The notes below the pieces were generated by a model. The model had not been told where the DNA came from. It ran no database searches and was given only the letters and a program-made list of their open reading frames with translations. Of a DNA stretch of 32,972 nt, positions 16,702-25,538 are shown one piece after another. Numbering within the stretch: the stretch's first letter is position 1; each line of letters starts with the position of its first letter. The stretch lies in contig NZ_QTPO01000074.1 in assembly GCF_003853645.1 (NCBI RefSeq), positions 1 to 32,972 on the forward strand, given 5' to 3'. The stretch is from Burkholderia sp. Bp9143 (GTDB lineage: Bacteria; Pseudomonadota; Gammaproteobacteria; Burkholderiales; Burkholderiaceae). The translations under genes and the position numbers were made by a program.

Positions 16702-16948
16702 TTCGGGCGGTGAGATTGCCCGACTGCATTCGGGTCATGCGGCAATCGCTTCAGGCTGGATGAAATCGGGAATGAGTGAGGTTTCATCCGTTCCATTCAA
16801 TCAGTAAAGCTAATCAAATACTCGTTTTTATGCGACCCGAATGAATGCGAAGCCGGGCCGGGGGAGTCGTTGTTTCAAGAAGCATCGGGCGAGTCTCCAC
16901 GAGACAGTGGGCGACCTGTTCGCATTGACAAAAAAGGATGGAGACTCA

Positions 16949-18037
16949 ATGAAACTGAGGTTTGGAGCAGTCGCGATGCTTGCCATCGCGCAGGGTGCGT
17001 ACGCACAGAGCAGCGTGACCCTGTTCGGCCTGATCGACAGCGGCATCTCGTATGTCAGCAACGAGGGCGGAGGGAAGAACGTCAAGTTCGACGACGGCAT
17101 CTTCACGCCGAACCTGTTCGGCTTCCGCGGCACGGAAGATCTCGGCGGCGGATATCGCGCGACGTTCGCGCTCGTGAACCAGTTCTCGATGGCGAACGGC
17201 GGCATCATCGGGACCGGGATCTTCGGGCGTAACGCATACGTGGGCATCGAGAGCGACCGGTTCGGCGGCGTCAGGCTGGGGAATCAGTACGACTTCATGG
17301 TGGATTCCCTGTTTGCGAAGGGGAACGCGATCTCGATGGACCTCACGGGGCTGTACGGGTTCAGGAATGGTCCGTTCCAGCGGCTCGCGCTGCCGGCCAA
17401 TCCGACCGGCGCGTTCGACTGGGACCGCACGGCAGGCAGCAAGCCGGTCGCGAATTCGGTCAAGTACAGTTCGCCGACGATCGGCGGGTTTTCCGGGGGC
17501 GTGATGTACGCGTTCGGCGGCGTGGCCGGTTCCGTCGGCGGGGACAATACCGTGAGCGCCGGGTTGAATTATGAAGTCGGGGCGTTCGGGATCGGTGCGG
17601 CCTATACGAACGAGAAGTATGGGCCGGCACCCGGTACGCCGTCGACCAGCGTGCGTAACTGGGGCGTCGGGATGCACTATGACTTCGGTGCCGTGACCGC
17701 GAAGGCGTTGCTGACCACCGTACACAATTCGTTCAACGACGCAGGCGTGTGGATGGCCGAGGCGGGCGGCGTGTGGCGCATCAGGCCGGACGTCTTCCTC
17801 GGCGCGAAATACATGTACATGAAGGGCAACGAAGCCGTGAACGACAACCATGCGCATCAGGTCAGCGCGGCGCTTCAGTACCTGTTGTCGAAGCGGACGA
17901 TGGTTTATGTTTCGGCGGACTACCAGCGCGCGAACCGCGGCGCGAATGCGCAGATCAACGGTGTGCTGGATCCGAACGGCGCGTCGAGTTCCGCCAGCCA
18001 GGCGGTGGCGCGGATCGGGTTGCACACGATGTTCTGA
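16949..18037 (+). CDS. Outer membrane porin (Gram-negative porin family)
   Basis: 362 aa porin. The N-terminus is a signal peptide ending AYA, with the mature protein beginning QSSVTLFGLIDSG, the hallmark of betaproteobacterial trimeric porins. The body alternates aromatic beta-strands and Gly/Asn loops and ends in Phe (LHTMF), the usual recognition residue for outer-membrane assembly. Start ATG 16949-16951 has AAGGATGGAG upstream; the longer frame from 16841 is not needed. It lies 247 bp after the ferredoxin gene on the same strand and may serve uptake of aromatic substrates for the cluster, although it could have its own promoter. Confidence 0.9.
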   Translation: MKLRFGAVAMLAIAQGAYAQSSVTLFGLIDSGISYVSNEGGGKNVKFDDGIFTPNLFGFRGTEDLGGGYRATFALVNQFSMANGGIIGTGIFGRNAYVGIESDRFGGVRLGNQYDFMVDSLFAKGNAISMDLTGLYGFRNGPFQRLALPANPTGAFDWDRTAGSKPVANSVKYSSPTIGGFSGGVMYAFGGVAGSVGGDNTVSAGLNYEVGAFGIGAAYTNEKYGPAPGTPSTSVRNWGVGMHYDFGAVTAKALLTTVHNSFNDAGVWMAEAGGVWRIRPDVFLGAKYMYMKGNEAVNDNHAHQVSAALQYLLSKRTMVYVSADYQRANRGANAQINGVLDPNGASSSASQAVARIGLHTMF

Positions 18038-18089
18038 CGGGGCGGGGCGGCGCGCGGGTGGGTCGGCGTCCGGGCGGAACGTGTGTCAA

Positions 18090-18105
18090 GGTGCCGCCCG
18101 GCACC
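18090..18105. terminator. Weak hairpin between convergent porin and GST genes
   Basis: GGTGCC (18090-18095) pairs with GGCACC (18100-18105) around GCCC, in the 71-bp gap between two convergent genes. There is no T-tract, so intrinsic termination is uncertain. Confidence 0.3.
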
Positions 18106-18108
18106 GGG

Positions 18109-18768
18109 CTACCTCGCCGGTGCGGCCGTCTCCCTGGCTTTGTCCTGCTCCGCCGCCAGCGCCGCATCGGCCGCCTGCGCGCGCTGGATGGCCGGGCGTG
18201 CAAGGATGCGATCGACGTAGGCGCGAATACGCGGCGTCTCGGGGATCAGCTTGAACATCGTGATCCAGTTCAGCGCGGCCCCCCACAGCACATCCGCCGC
18301 CGTAAAGCGTTCGCCGAGCAGGTAGGGGCCCTTGGCCAGCTGCGCGTCGATCGCGTTGACGACGGCGTCGAAGTCGCCGTAAGGCGACGTGGAATACGCG
18401 GCGGGCGGGCGATTCATCGAGCGATCGACGACGGCCGGCTCGAAGCACGAACCGTAGAACACCATCCAGCGCAGGTACGGGCCGCGCAGCGGGTCGCCCA
18501 CCTCCGGCGACAGACCGGCTTCCGGATACAGTTCCGCCGCGTACATGTAAACGGCGGCCTGCTCGGTGACGATCACGTCGCCGTGGCGCAGTGCGGGAAC
18601 CTTGCCCATCGGATTGATGGCGAGGTAATCGGGTTCGTGGTGTTTGCCGGTAGAGAGATCGAACGCGTGCAGTTCATAGTCGGCGCCCAGTTCCTCGAGC
18701 AGCATGCGGGCGCCGGCCGATCGGCTGCGCGGGGAGTGGTACAGGGTCAGGTGACGATCTTGCGGCAT
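18109..18768 (-). CDS. Glutathione S-transferase
   Basis: 219 aa cytosolic glutathione transferase. The N-terminal thioredoxin-like domain (1-80) starts LTLYHSPRSRSAGARMLLEE and has the glutathione-site NPMGKVPAL and VTEQAAVYMY motifs. An all-helical C-terminal domain follows (about 90-205). The start is ATG 18768-18766, with GGAG upstream; a 12-residue longer form overlaps the divergent regulator region and is less likely. It diverges from the AraC gene with about 118 bp between starts, suggesting that the regulator may control it. The substrate is unknown; a detoxification role next to an aromatic pathway is plausible but not shown. Confidence 0.87.
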   Translation of the reverse strand: MPQDRHLTLYHSPRSRSAGARMLLEELGADYELHAFDLSTGKHHEPDYLAINPMGKVPALRHGDVIVTEQAAVYMYAAELYPEAGLSPEVGDPLRGPYLRWMVFYGSCFEPAVVDRSMNRPPAAYSTSPYGDFDAVVNAIDAQLAKGPYLLGERFTAADVLWGAALNWITMFKLIPETPRIRAYVDRILARPAIQRAQAADAALAAEQDKARETAAPAR

Positions 18769-18886
18769 CGAGGGCTCCGTGTGCGTTCGGGACAAGGATT
18801 CCAATGTAGGTCGGTTGCATGCCGCCGTCTTGGAAAAATCCGCTGCCGCGGTGCATCATCACGCAATCACCCAACGGTTCGTGACC

Positions 18887-19702
18887 ATGGCCGACTTGCG
18901 TAACGTGACCGACACGCCCAAGGGCGTCGTCGGCCCGAAAGCCTTCAACCAGCGCTTCCGCCTGAATCGCTACTACCCGTGTGCCGAACTGGCCGCGGTG
19001 CTGGATCACCACTGGATCGTCGAATGGGATCTGCGCGGCCAGCCGCCCCATGTGCAGCGCACGCTGCCGTATCCGTGCGTGAATCTGGTGTTCGATCGGC
19101 GGCGGACGGGGATCTTCGGCGTGGTATCGGGGGCGTTCGAGACGACGCTGGCCGGGACGGGGAGGGTGGTCGGCTTGCGGTTTCGGCCGGGTGCGTTTCG
19201 CGCGTTCTTCGGCAAGCCCGTGCATCTGCTCACCGACAAGGTGCTGCCGGTGTCGACGCTGCTCGACTGTGGCGATGCGGAAGCCGAACATGCCGTGCTT
19301 GGCGCCGACGATGACGCAGGGATGGTGGCGGCGGCCGAGTCGCTGCTGTTGCGCGTGCTGCCGCCGCCCGATCCGCAGGTCGAGCGCATTCACGCGATTC
19401 TGCAGATGCTGCAGCAGGACATCGGGCTCACGCAGGTGCGCGATCTGGCCGAGCGTGCGGGGTTGAGCGAGCGAACGCTGCAGCAGCGCTTTGCCGATTA
19501 CGTGGGCGTGACGCCGAAGTGGGTGATTTGCCGGTACCGCCTGCATGAGGCCGCCGACAAGCTCGCCGGCGGCGAGCCGGTCGATCTCGCGGAACTGGCT
19601 CAGGCGCTCGGGTATTTCGATCAGGCGCACTTCACGCGCGATTTTCGCAAGCTCGTGGGGAAGGCGCCGGCGGAGTATCGGCGGGAAGATCGGCAGGAGT
19701 GA
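18887..19702 (+). CDS. AraC-family transcriptional regulator
   Basis: 271 aa. The C-terminal ~100 residues form a double helix-turn-helix of the AraC type (QVRDLAERAGLSERTLQQRFADYVGV... then DLAELAQALGYFDQAHFTRDFRKLVG). The N-terminal half (YYPCAELAAVLDHHWIVEWDL, PYPCVNLVFD, GLRFRPGAF) resembles the DUF6597 sensor domain common in this group. The start is taken as ATG 18887-18889, where similarity to the family begins; a GTG two codons upstream and an ATG at 18779 are in frame. It diverges from the glutathione transferase. Its C-terminal coding sequence is repeated in decayed form at about 20800-21060. Confidence 0.88.
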   Translation: MADLRNVTDTPKGVVGPKAFNQRFRLNRYYPCAELAAVLDHHWIVEWDLRGQPPHVQRTLPYPCVNLVFDRRRTGIFGVVSGAFETTLAGTGRVVGLRFRPGAFRAFFGKPVHLLTDKVLPVSTLLDCGDAEAEHAVLGADDDAGMVAAAESLLLRVLPPPDPQVERIHAILQMLQQDIGLTQVRDLAERAGLSERTLQQRFADYVGVTPKWVICRYRLHEAADKLAGGEPVDLAELAQALGYFDQAHFTRDFRKLVGKAPAEYRREDRQE

Positions 19703-19724
19703 GGTTGCGGTTGGGGCTTCGCGA

Positions 19725-19748
19725 CAGGCAACGGAATGTCATTGCCTG
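19725..19748. terminator. Possible hairpin after the AraC gene
   Basis: CAGGCAA (19725-19731) and TTGCCTG (19742-19748) form a perfect 7-bp stem with a 10-nt loop, starting 23 bp after the AraC stop. There is no T-tract, so a terminator role is tentative. Confidence 0.3.
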
Positions 19749-19955
19749 CCGCACGTCGCGCCGCTGCTCGCCCGTCGTGGATTGTTGTAGTCTGGGCAAT
19801 ACGATAGTGTGGCGCGCCGGCCTGCCGCCGAGCTGACAATGAACCTATGATGTGTCGCACAGGCGATCGGTGAACTCGAACGGTTGGCACACGCCAATCC
19901 TTTCATCCCGCCGATCCCGACGTCGACCGATCCGCCAGAAAATCAGGAGTTTGTC

Positions 19956-20768
19956 GTGTTTCACCGGAAATCCATGTTGGGTCGTCTGAATCCCGCGTGC
20001 GTCGTCGCCGTGGCGATCATGCTGGCCCCGGTCGCGACGCGTGCAGCGGCCGACAATGTCAGCGACACGGCGAGTGCCGCGTCCGCGGTTATGGTCAAGC
20101 CGTCGCTCACGCGGCCGATCGTCGGCGACGATCCGGTTGCGATTCGGGACGCCCTGGCGAAGCAGCACATCAAAAGCGCGTCGCCGTCCCTGAGCGATCG
20201 CGTCCGCAGCCTGATCCCCGGCGGTGCCGACAAGCATGGCCGGAACGCCGACCTGGCCGCGGTCAATCTGGATCGCGAGGTGACTTTCATGGTGCCGGTG
20301 CCGTACGGGCTGCGGTATCAGTCGAAGCGGCATCTGTTGACGGTGGACTTCGATCTGGTCAATGGCGACGGCGAAGGCCGGACGGGCATCCTGCTCAGAA
20401 AGGCCATCACCGGGCCGCGTGGGCGAGGGCTCGTGATCGCAGCCGAGGCGAAGGCAAAAGGCTATATCCAGCAGATCGACATCATCGAACTCGATCCCGG
20501 AAAAGGCAGGAAATCCACCGTTCGTGGCCGCGTGAGGCTTTCGCCCGCGGCGTACGCGCAAACGCATGGCGAATTCGCGTTAGCGCTTTCCGGGCGTCTG
20601 GTCGCGCCGTACCTGACCGAACACGTCGAGCACGCCGAGCCGAACAACGACGAGCCGACCGACATCACGACGAGGACTTCCAGGTTGTACCTGGATATCG
20701 AATCCGTTTCGCTGGTGAGTCCGGCGAGTGGTGCCGTGCTGTTGAAGAAGCAGAGTCTCTCGAAGTAG
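19956..20768 (+). CDS. Unrecognised exported protein
   Basis: 270 aa, no family recognised. The start is taken as GTG 19956-19958 because AGGAG (19945-19949) lies six bases upstream; an ATG seven codons in is the alternative. A signal peptide is clear: basic HRKSMLGRLN, then a hydrophobic ACVVAVAIMLAP core and a probable cut after TRAAA. The mature part has a beta-rich middle (VTFMVPVPYGLRYQSK, LLTVDFDLVN) and a Lys-rich segment near GKGRKSTVRGRVRL. It is probably periplasmic or outer-membrane associated. It sits between the AraC gene and a decayed AraC tail copy, so it may have arrived with the duplication. A weak -35/-10 pair with 17-bp spacing (TTGTTG 19782, TAGTGT 19805) lies upstream. 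Confidence 0.65.
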   Translation: MFHRKSMLGRLNPACVVAVAIMLAPVATRAAADNVSDTASAASAVMVKPSLTRPIVGDDPVAIRDALAKQHIKSASPSLSDRVRSLIPGGADKHGRNADLAAVNLDREVTFMVPVPYGLRYQSKRHLLTVDFDLVNGDGEGRTGILLRKAITGPRGRGLVIAAEAKAKGYIQQIDIIELDPGKGRKSTVRGRVRLSPAAYAQTHGEFALALSGRLVAPYLTEHVEHAEPNNDEPTDITTRTSRLYLDIESVSLVSPASGAVLLKKQSLSK

Positions 20769-20799
20769 CGGGTTTCTCGTGCGTCTTTGACTGGTCGAG

Positions 20800-21060
20800 A
20801 GGCTCCGTACGCGGAGCATTTCGAGCGTGCGGGGTTGAGCGGGCGCACGCCGCAGCAAATCCTTTCGAGCGATGTGGGCGTGACGCGGAAGTGGGTGATC
20901 TGTCGACAAAGCCAGCATGAGGCAACCGTCAGGCTCGCCGGCGGCGAGCCGGTCGGTCTCGCGGAACTGGCACAAGCGTTCGGGAATTTCGATCGGGTGC
21001 ATTTCACGTGCGATTTCCGCAAGCTGGTGGGCTCGGGAACCGCTGAACACGATTGGCGCG
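20800..21060 (+). pseudogene. Decayed duplicate of the AraC regulator C-terminus
   Basis: The reading frame here gives ERAGLSGRTPQQILSSDVGV, KWVICRQSQHEA, GGEPVGLAELAQAFGNF and HFTCDFRKLVG, which line up with the helix-turn-helix end of the AraC protein at about 19440-19680. The DNA is also plainly similar across roughly 240 bp. No N-terminal domain precedes it and the C-terminus runs into unrelated sequence, so it is a fragment and not a working regulator. Several key positions differ, for example Leu to Pro in the first recognition region. Confidence 0.8.
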
Positions 21061-21261
21061 GGCCTATCCATCTCTGCAATGAGATATCTGAAATGCAGGC
21101 GTATGCCTTTCTCGATATTGCATGGCTGCCTACACTGGCTTCCATACCCGCTGCGTGATGCGCAGGCAAGACAGCCAAGCCCCACGGCGAGTTGACAGTG
21201 TGACGTGCTCCAAAACGGGGCTACGTCCAGACATGTAACTGCTTCATACCTCGGAGACAGC

Positions 21262-22185
21262 ATGAAAAGCATCGACCTCAAGGGCCTGGTTCCCGCACCC
21301 GTTACCCCCTTCACCCGCGATGGCGCCGTGGACTATGCGGCCATCCAGCGCCTGGGTTCGTGGCTCGGGAGCATCGAGGGTGTCAAAGGCCTGACCGTTC
21401 TGGGCCACGCCGGCGAAGGTACGTTCATGACGCCGGACGAGCAACAGAAGGTCATCGAGGCCTTCGTCAAGTCGGTCGACAACAGGATTCCGGTCATCGC
21501 CGGCATTACCCTGGAGGGAACGCAGGTCGCCGCGCTCGAAGCGAAGCGGGCGGTCGAAGCCGGCGCGTCGGCGGGCCTGGTGTATCCGTCGCACGGCTGG
21601 CTGCGGTTTGGCTACCAGAAGGGCGCGCCGCAGGACCGCTATCGCACCATCCACGAAGAAAGCGGCCTTCCGCTGATTCTCTTCCAGTACCCGGACGTGA
21701 CGAAGGCGACGTACAACCTCGAAACCCAACTCGAGATTGCGGCTCAGCCGGGTGTGTTCGCGATGAAAAACGGCGTGCGCAACATGCGTCGCTGGGACAC
21801 GGAAATTCCCGTCATCCGCCGCGAGCGCCCTGAGCTGCAAATTCTGACGTGCCACGACGAATACCTGTTGCATACGATGTTCGACGTCGACGGCGCGCTG
21901 GTCGGGTACGGTGGCCTCGCACCGGAGCCGCTCATCGAGTTCATCAAGGCCGGCAAGGCGAAGGACTACAAGGCGGCACGCGCTATCCACGACCGTCTGC
22001 TGCCCGTTACGCGCTCGGTGTACCACCGCGGCTCGCACATGGAAGGTACGGTCGCGCTCAAGCACGGTCTGGTCGCACGTGGCATCCTCGAGCACGCAAC
22101 GGTTCGCTCGCCGCTGCTGCCGCTGCAGGAAGGTGCCGACGTGGAGATCGCTCAGGCACTTCGCTCCGCCGGTCTCGTCGACTGA
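21262..22185 (+). CDS. Dihydrodipicolinate synthase/N-acetylneuraminate lyase family enzyme
   Basis: 307 aa class I aldolase of the DapA/NanA superfamily. The N-terminus LKGLVPAPVTPF and the GHAGEGTFMTPDEQ phosphate/carboxylate-loop region are typical. The strand with the proton-relay Tyr reads LILFQYPD, and the Schiff-base Lys is in FAMKNGVRNM. The length is near the usual 290-310. Start ATG 21262-21264 has GGAGA eight bases upstream. It is unlikely to be the housekeeping lysine enzyme, because it sits with an MFS transporter, a porin and a LysR gene; a catabolic aldolase, dehydratase or hydratase-aldolase acting on a sugar acid or aromatic intermediate is more likely (inference). The substrate cannot be read. 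Confidence 0.85.
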   Translation: MKSIDLKGLVPAPVTPFTRDGAVDYAAIQRLGSWLGSIEGVKGLTVLGHAGEGTFMTPDEQQKVIEAFVKSVDNRIPVIAGITLEGTQVAALEAKRAVEAGASAGLVYPSHGWLRFGYQKGAPQDRYRTIHEESGLPLILFQYPDVTKATYNLETQLEIAAQPGVFAMKNGVRNMRRWDTEIPVIRRERPELQILTCHDEYLLHTMFDVDGALVGYGGLAPEPLIEFIKAGKAKDYKAARAIHDRLLPVTRSVYHRGSHMEGTVALKHGLVARGILEHATVRSPLLPLQEGADVEIAQALRSAGLVD

Positions 22186-22255
22186 CGGCAAGGTCATGCG
22201 AAGGCATGTGAGCCACAGGTAGGATGCGCGGAGCCTGAACTGTGCTCCGTCCAAT

Positions 22256-22278
22256 AGGCGAGGCGTGGTGCCTCGCCT
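22256..22278 (+). terminator. Stem-loop after the aldolase-family gene
   Basis: AGGCGAGGC (22256-22264) pairs perfectly with GCCTCGCCT (22270-22278) across a 5-nt loop, 71 bp downstream of the stop. The tail is not T-rich, so termination may be partial. Confidence 0.5.
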
Positions 22279-22427
22279 GTTCGCTCATATGACAGCCCTG
22301 GAGCAACGGTCATTCGAGAGGGCCGTCGTGACGGACAGTGCTCGATTGCCGGACCGACGGGGCCGTGCAAACACTATATAAGCGGGCCGGTGTAGAGCCT
22401 GCGTTCGATGGACTGGATGGAGACATA

Positions 22428-23864
22428 ATGGGCAAGATACTGGCAGGCGCCGTGGTCGGCTCCGACCATATGACTAGTCACAAGTCTGAACCTGTAGCAC
22501 GCGCAGCGCATCTGCTTTTCCGCATCGAGAACGTTCCGTTCAGCCGGTGGCACACCAAGGCTCGAATCATCATGGGCAGTGCGACATTCTTCGATGCATT
22601 CGACGCACTTTCGCTTGCCTTTGCGTTGCCGGTGTTGATCGGGCTGTGGCACCTCTCACCGATGCAAATTGGCGTGCTCATCGCTGCCGGGTATCTTGGG
22701 CAGCTTGTCGGCGCACTGGCCTTTGGCTGGGTGGCAGAGCGGTTTGGCCGGGTGCCGAGCGCGACCGCGACGGTGGGCGTGATGTCCATCATGGGGGTGG
22801 CGTGTGCATTTGCGGGGAATTTTCAGCTACTTTTTCTCGCACGATTCCTTCAAGGTATCGGCGTTGGAGGCGAGGTGCCTGTCGCTGCCGCCTATATCAG
22901 CGAGCTGAGCCAGGCGCATGGTCGAGGTCGCTTCTTCCTCTTGTACGAACTGATTTTTCCGTTGGGACTGCTTGGCGCAGCGCAGGTCGGCGCATTTGTC
23001 GTTCCGCGTTATGGCTGGGAATGCATGTTCCTGGTCGGTGCGATTCCTGGCCTCCTCGTGACGTTGTTCATTGCCCGTCTGCCGGAATCGCCTCGATGGC
23101 TCATCTCGAAGGGGCGCTACGATGAAGCGGAGCGCATCATCGAGAAGATCGAAGCCAGCACGACGCGTCGCAACCTCGATGTCGAGCAGGAATGGGTGGA
23201 GGTAGAGCGGCGGATGTCGAAGATTCGCGATGCAAGCCAGACGAGGAAGAAAGCTTCGTGGCGCGAATTGTTCTCGGCGGCTTATCGAGGTCGCACGTTG
23301 ATTGTCTGGGTGTTGTGGGCCAGTTCCTATTTCGTTGCCAACGGGATCAACAATTGGCTACCGAGCTTGTATCGCACCGTGTATCACCTCCCGCTGCAAG
23401 AGTCCTTGCACATGGCGTCACTGTCCAATGTGCTGAGTGCTTGCGCGGTGTTGCTCTGCGCGTTCCTGATCGACCGCGTCGGCCGCCGCCGCTGGGCGAT
23501 GGCGACTTTCCTGGTCAGCGGGATACTGCTCCTGGTGCTCGGGATGTTGGCACAGGGCAGTCCGTGGTCGGTGATGTTGCTGGGCTCGTCTGCCTATGCG
23601 GTAATGGGAACGACGACGGTCATGCTCTACCTGTACACACCTGAAATCTATCCGACCCGGATGCGCGCAATTGGCACAGGATTGGCGACGTCGTGGCTGC
23701 GGGCTGCTTCTGCTGCTGCACCCGCTATCGTCGGCATCGTCCTGTCTGGCCACGGGATTTCCGCGGTGTTTTTGATGTTTTCCGCTACGACCATTGTCGG
23801 GCTGCTGGCCTCGCGTGCAATGATCGAAACGACCAACCGCTCGCTCGAAGAAATCTCGCCCTGA
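22428..23864 (+). CDS. MFS transporter (sugar porter/aromatic acid symporter type)
   Basis: 478 aa with about 12 transmembrane segments. Motifs include DAFDALSLAFALP in TM1, GWVAERFGRVPSA after TM2, the ARLPESPRWLISKGRYDEA segment before the central loop characteristic of sugar-porter-type MFS, and DRVGRRRWAM in the second half. The start is set at ATG 22428-22430, which has GGAGA just upstream; ATG 22470 is an alternative, and the frame further upstream lacks a ribosome site. It lies downstream of the aldolase-family gene on the same strand and probably imports that enzyme's precursor substrate. Codon usage is somewhat less GC-biased than in the pnp operon. Confidence 0.87.
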   Translation: MGKILAGAVVGSDHMTSHKSEPVARAAHLLFRIENVPFSRWHTKARIIMGSATFFDAFDALSLAFALPVLIGLWHLSPMQIGVLIAAGYLGQLVGALAFGWVAERFGRVPSATATVGVMSIMGVACAFAGNFQLLFLARFLQGIGVGGEVPVAAAYISELSQAHGRGRFFLLYELIFPLGLLGAAQVGAFVVPRYGWECMFLVGAIPGLLVTLFIARLPESPRWLISKGRYDEAERIIEKIEASTTRRNLDVEQEWVEVERRMSKIRDASQTRKKASWRELFSAAYRGRTLIVWVLWASSYFVANGINNWLPSLYRTVYHLPLQESLHMASLSNVLSACAVLLCAFLIDRVGRRRWAMATFLVSGILLLVLGMLAQGSPWSVMLLGSSAYAVMGTTTVMLYLYTPEIYPTRMRAIGTGLATSWLRAASAAAPAIVGIVLSGHGISAVFLMFSATTIVGLLASRAMIETTNRSLEEISP

Positions 23865-23925
23865 CATCCGCTTCACGGGGAGCGGGCAGGGACAGTAATT
23901 CGCCCGACATGAGTAGCCGTCAATC

Positions 23926-23965
23926 CATCGCCGCGTGTCGTTACGATACGCGGCGATGTCTTTTT
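23926..23965. terminator. Strong intrinsic terminator after the MFS gene
   Basis: An 11-bp perfect stem (CATCGCCGCGT 23926-23936 with ACGCGGCGATG 23948-23958) is extended inward by four more pairs, one a G-T wobble, to a TTA loop. TCTTTTTG follows on the plus strand. It ends the rightward MFS transcript and may also back-stop the leftward porin transcript. Confidence 0.85.
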
Positions 23966-24039
23966 GTCGCGACGCGACGAGTCAACGGGACGGTTGGCAG
24001 TGAGCCTGCGGGGGCGACGGAGTGCTGAGGGGTAAACAC

Positions 24040-24074
24040 AAAAATACCGGCGCGAGTCTCGCGATTCGCACCGG
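24040..24074 (-). terminator. Intrinsic terminator of the leftward porin gene
   Basis: Read on the minus strand, CCGGTGCGA and TCGCGCCGG arms (24074-24066 and 24055-24047) pair with one wobble and are followed by TATTTTTG. It starts 27 bp after the porin stop. Confidence 0.8.
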
Positions 24075-24100
24075 CATGGTTGAAGCGTTCGGGAAGAGCT

Positions 24101-25165
24101 TCAGAAGGCGTGTCTCATACCCACGCCGTAGGTAGTTCCGGAGGGTTTCCCGCTCAGCTTGTCGTAGGAACAGACGGCGTATACATCGGTCCGTTTCGAC
24201 AGGTAATAGTCGTAGCCGACCGACGCCGTGTTCCGAATGGCGTTCTTTTCCTTGGGTGCCGACTGCTTCGTCCGAGCCCACTCGACGAGCACCGTGGAGG
24301 TTTGCGTAGCGGGAATCGAGAGACCGAGTTCGTAAGTATGAGAACCCACCTCCGTCGTCGTCGTATTGGTCGTCTGGATGGCCGCGTAGAGTTTGGCGAA
24401 GTTGGCGTTGTACGTGGCGCCCGCGAGGTACAGGTACTGCGCTACGTTTGGCATGTTGGCAGCGGAACGAACGCGCTGTGCGGACATGGCGATCTGAAGC
24501 GGACCATTCTCGTAGTTGAGGCTCAGGCCGAGGTTATCGCGTCCTTGGTGGCCGGTTGTACCGCTGAGGCCGTACTGCACGGTCCCCGTGAGACCCCGAT
24601 ACGATGCAGTCTCATAGCTCGCGACGTTCGCCCACACTGTATCGCCCACAACGGTGTTGTTATATGCGGCGGTGTATGACTGAACGACGAGAGGAGAGAA
24701 CACGACGGAAGAACCGAACGGGTTCAGCAGAATCTGATTGAGGTAGGTGTGTGTAGTCTGCTCGCCAAACCTTAGGATACCGTACGGGGTCGCGAAGCCC
24801 ACATGGGCATTGCGCGAAAATAGCCCGTCTGTGGAATTTCGCCCCAACTGGCCCGTGTTCGGACGGAAGAAGCTTTCCAGCACGAAGACGGCCGCATATC
24901 CGCCCCCAAGATCTTCCTTGCCGCGCAACCCCCAGAACGACGTCGTCAGGCCACCGCCTCCGAGCACGACGCTACCTTGCGGTACGCCGCTGACCTTTGA
25001 TTGGGCGACATACGTGCCGATCAGGCCGTAGAGCTGGATGGAAGCGGAAGTGTCCGCCGAGGGCGGCTGTGCATGAGCCACGCCCGACCAGATCGAAATC
25101 GCTGTAATTGCGAGGGAACTTGGAGCCAATCTTCGGCCAACGCGCACGCTCGGCACGGTTCTCAT
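24101..25165 (-). CDS. Outer membrane porin (Gram-negative porin family)
   Basis: 354 aa. A signal peptide (MRTVPSVRVGRRLAPSSLAI then WSGVAHA) precedes a mature part containing ASIQLYGLIGTYV, the usual first strand of betaproteobacterial porins, and RGKEDLGGGYAAVFVLESFF. The protein ends VGMRHAF with the terminal Phe. The start is ATG 25165-25163 with AAAGGAGA upstream; an in-frame start 11 codons earlier is less well supported. It is convergent with the MFS gene and divergent from the LysR gene, so all four genes of this block probably serve one transported compound. It is distinct in sequence from the porin at 16949. Confidence 0.9.
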   Translation of the reverse strand: MRTVPSVRVGRRLAPSSLAITAISIWSGVAHAQPPSADTSASIQLYGLIGTYVAQSKVSGVPQGSVVLGGGGLTTSFWGLRGKEDLGGGYAAVFVLESFFRPNTGQLGRNSTDGLFSRNAHVGFATPYGILRFGEQTTHTYLNQILLNPFGSSVVFSPLVVQSYTAAYNNTVVGDTVWANVASYETASYRGLTGTVQYGLSGTTGHQGRDNLGLSLNYENGPLQIAMSAQRVRSAANMPNVAQYLYLAGATYNANFAKLYAAIQTTNTTTTEVGSHTYELGLSIPATQTSTVLVEWARTKQSAPKEKNAIRNTASVGYDYYLSKRTDVYAVCSYDKLSGKPSGTTYGVGMRHAF

Positions 25166-25538
25166 CTGTGGTGTCTCCTTTAAGAATTTGTATGGCACAA
25201 CATTGCCCGCCGGGAGCGTTGGGAGCGCTCTCGGGACGGGAAATTCGGTTTGGTGATTGCGGCTTGAAGGTCGAGCTGACTTACGGTGTCGGCGCGTGTC
25301 GCATCAACGCCGGCGCTCGTATCCGAGGTACGGATTGATGGTGGTGTTACTGACCGCGTCTCTCGGTTCGATGAATGTCCGCATACGGCTGTCTCCTATG
25401 CTGACCAGCGTGTGCGCAACGCAGAGACCAGCAACTTCGTCATCTTTTCAAGCAGTCTATGCAATGAAAATTCATGCCGATAGGCGCATTGGAAGGATTT
25501 CAGATATGCTGATCGAGAGATGGGTTGAGGAGACAGCG
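25166..25538. other. Divergent porin-lysR intergenic region
   Basis: 373 bp without a convincing gene; open frames on the plus strand are upstream extensions of the LysR frame. It should hold the divergent promoters. The best operator candidate is ATGAAAATTCAT (25464-25475), a perfect 12-bp palindrome in a locally AT-rich patch about 65 bp ahead of the LysR start. It may be an autoregulatory LysR site. Confidence 0.45.

Noticed and set aside
20787..21158. Functional second AraC regulator
   Set aside because: Only the C-terminal half is present, with substitutions in the helix-turn-helix and an unrelated C-terminal run-on.
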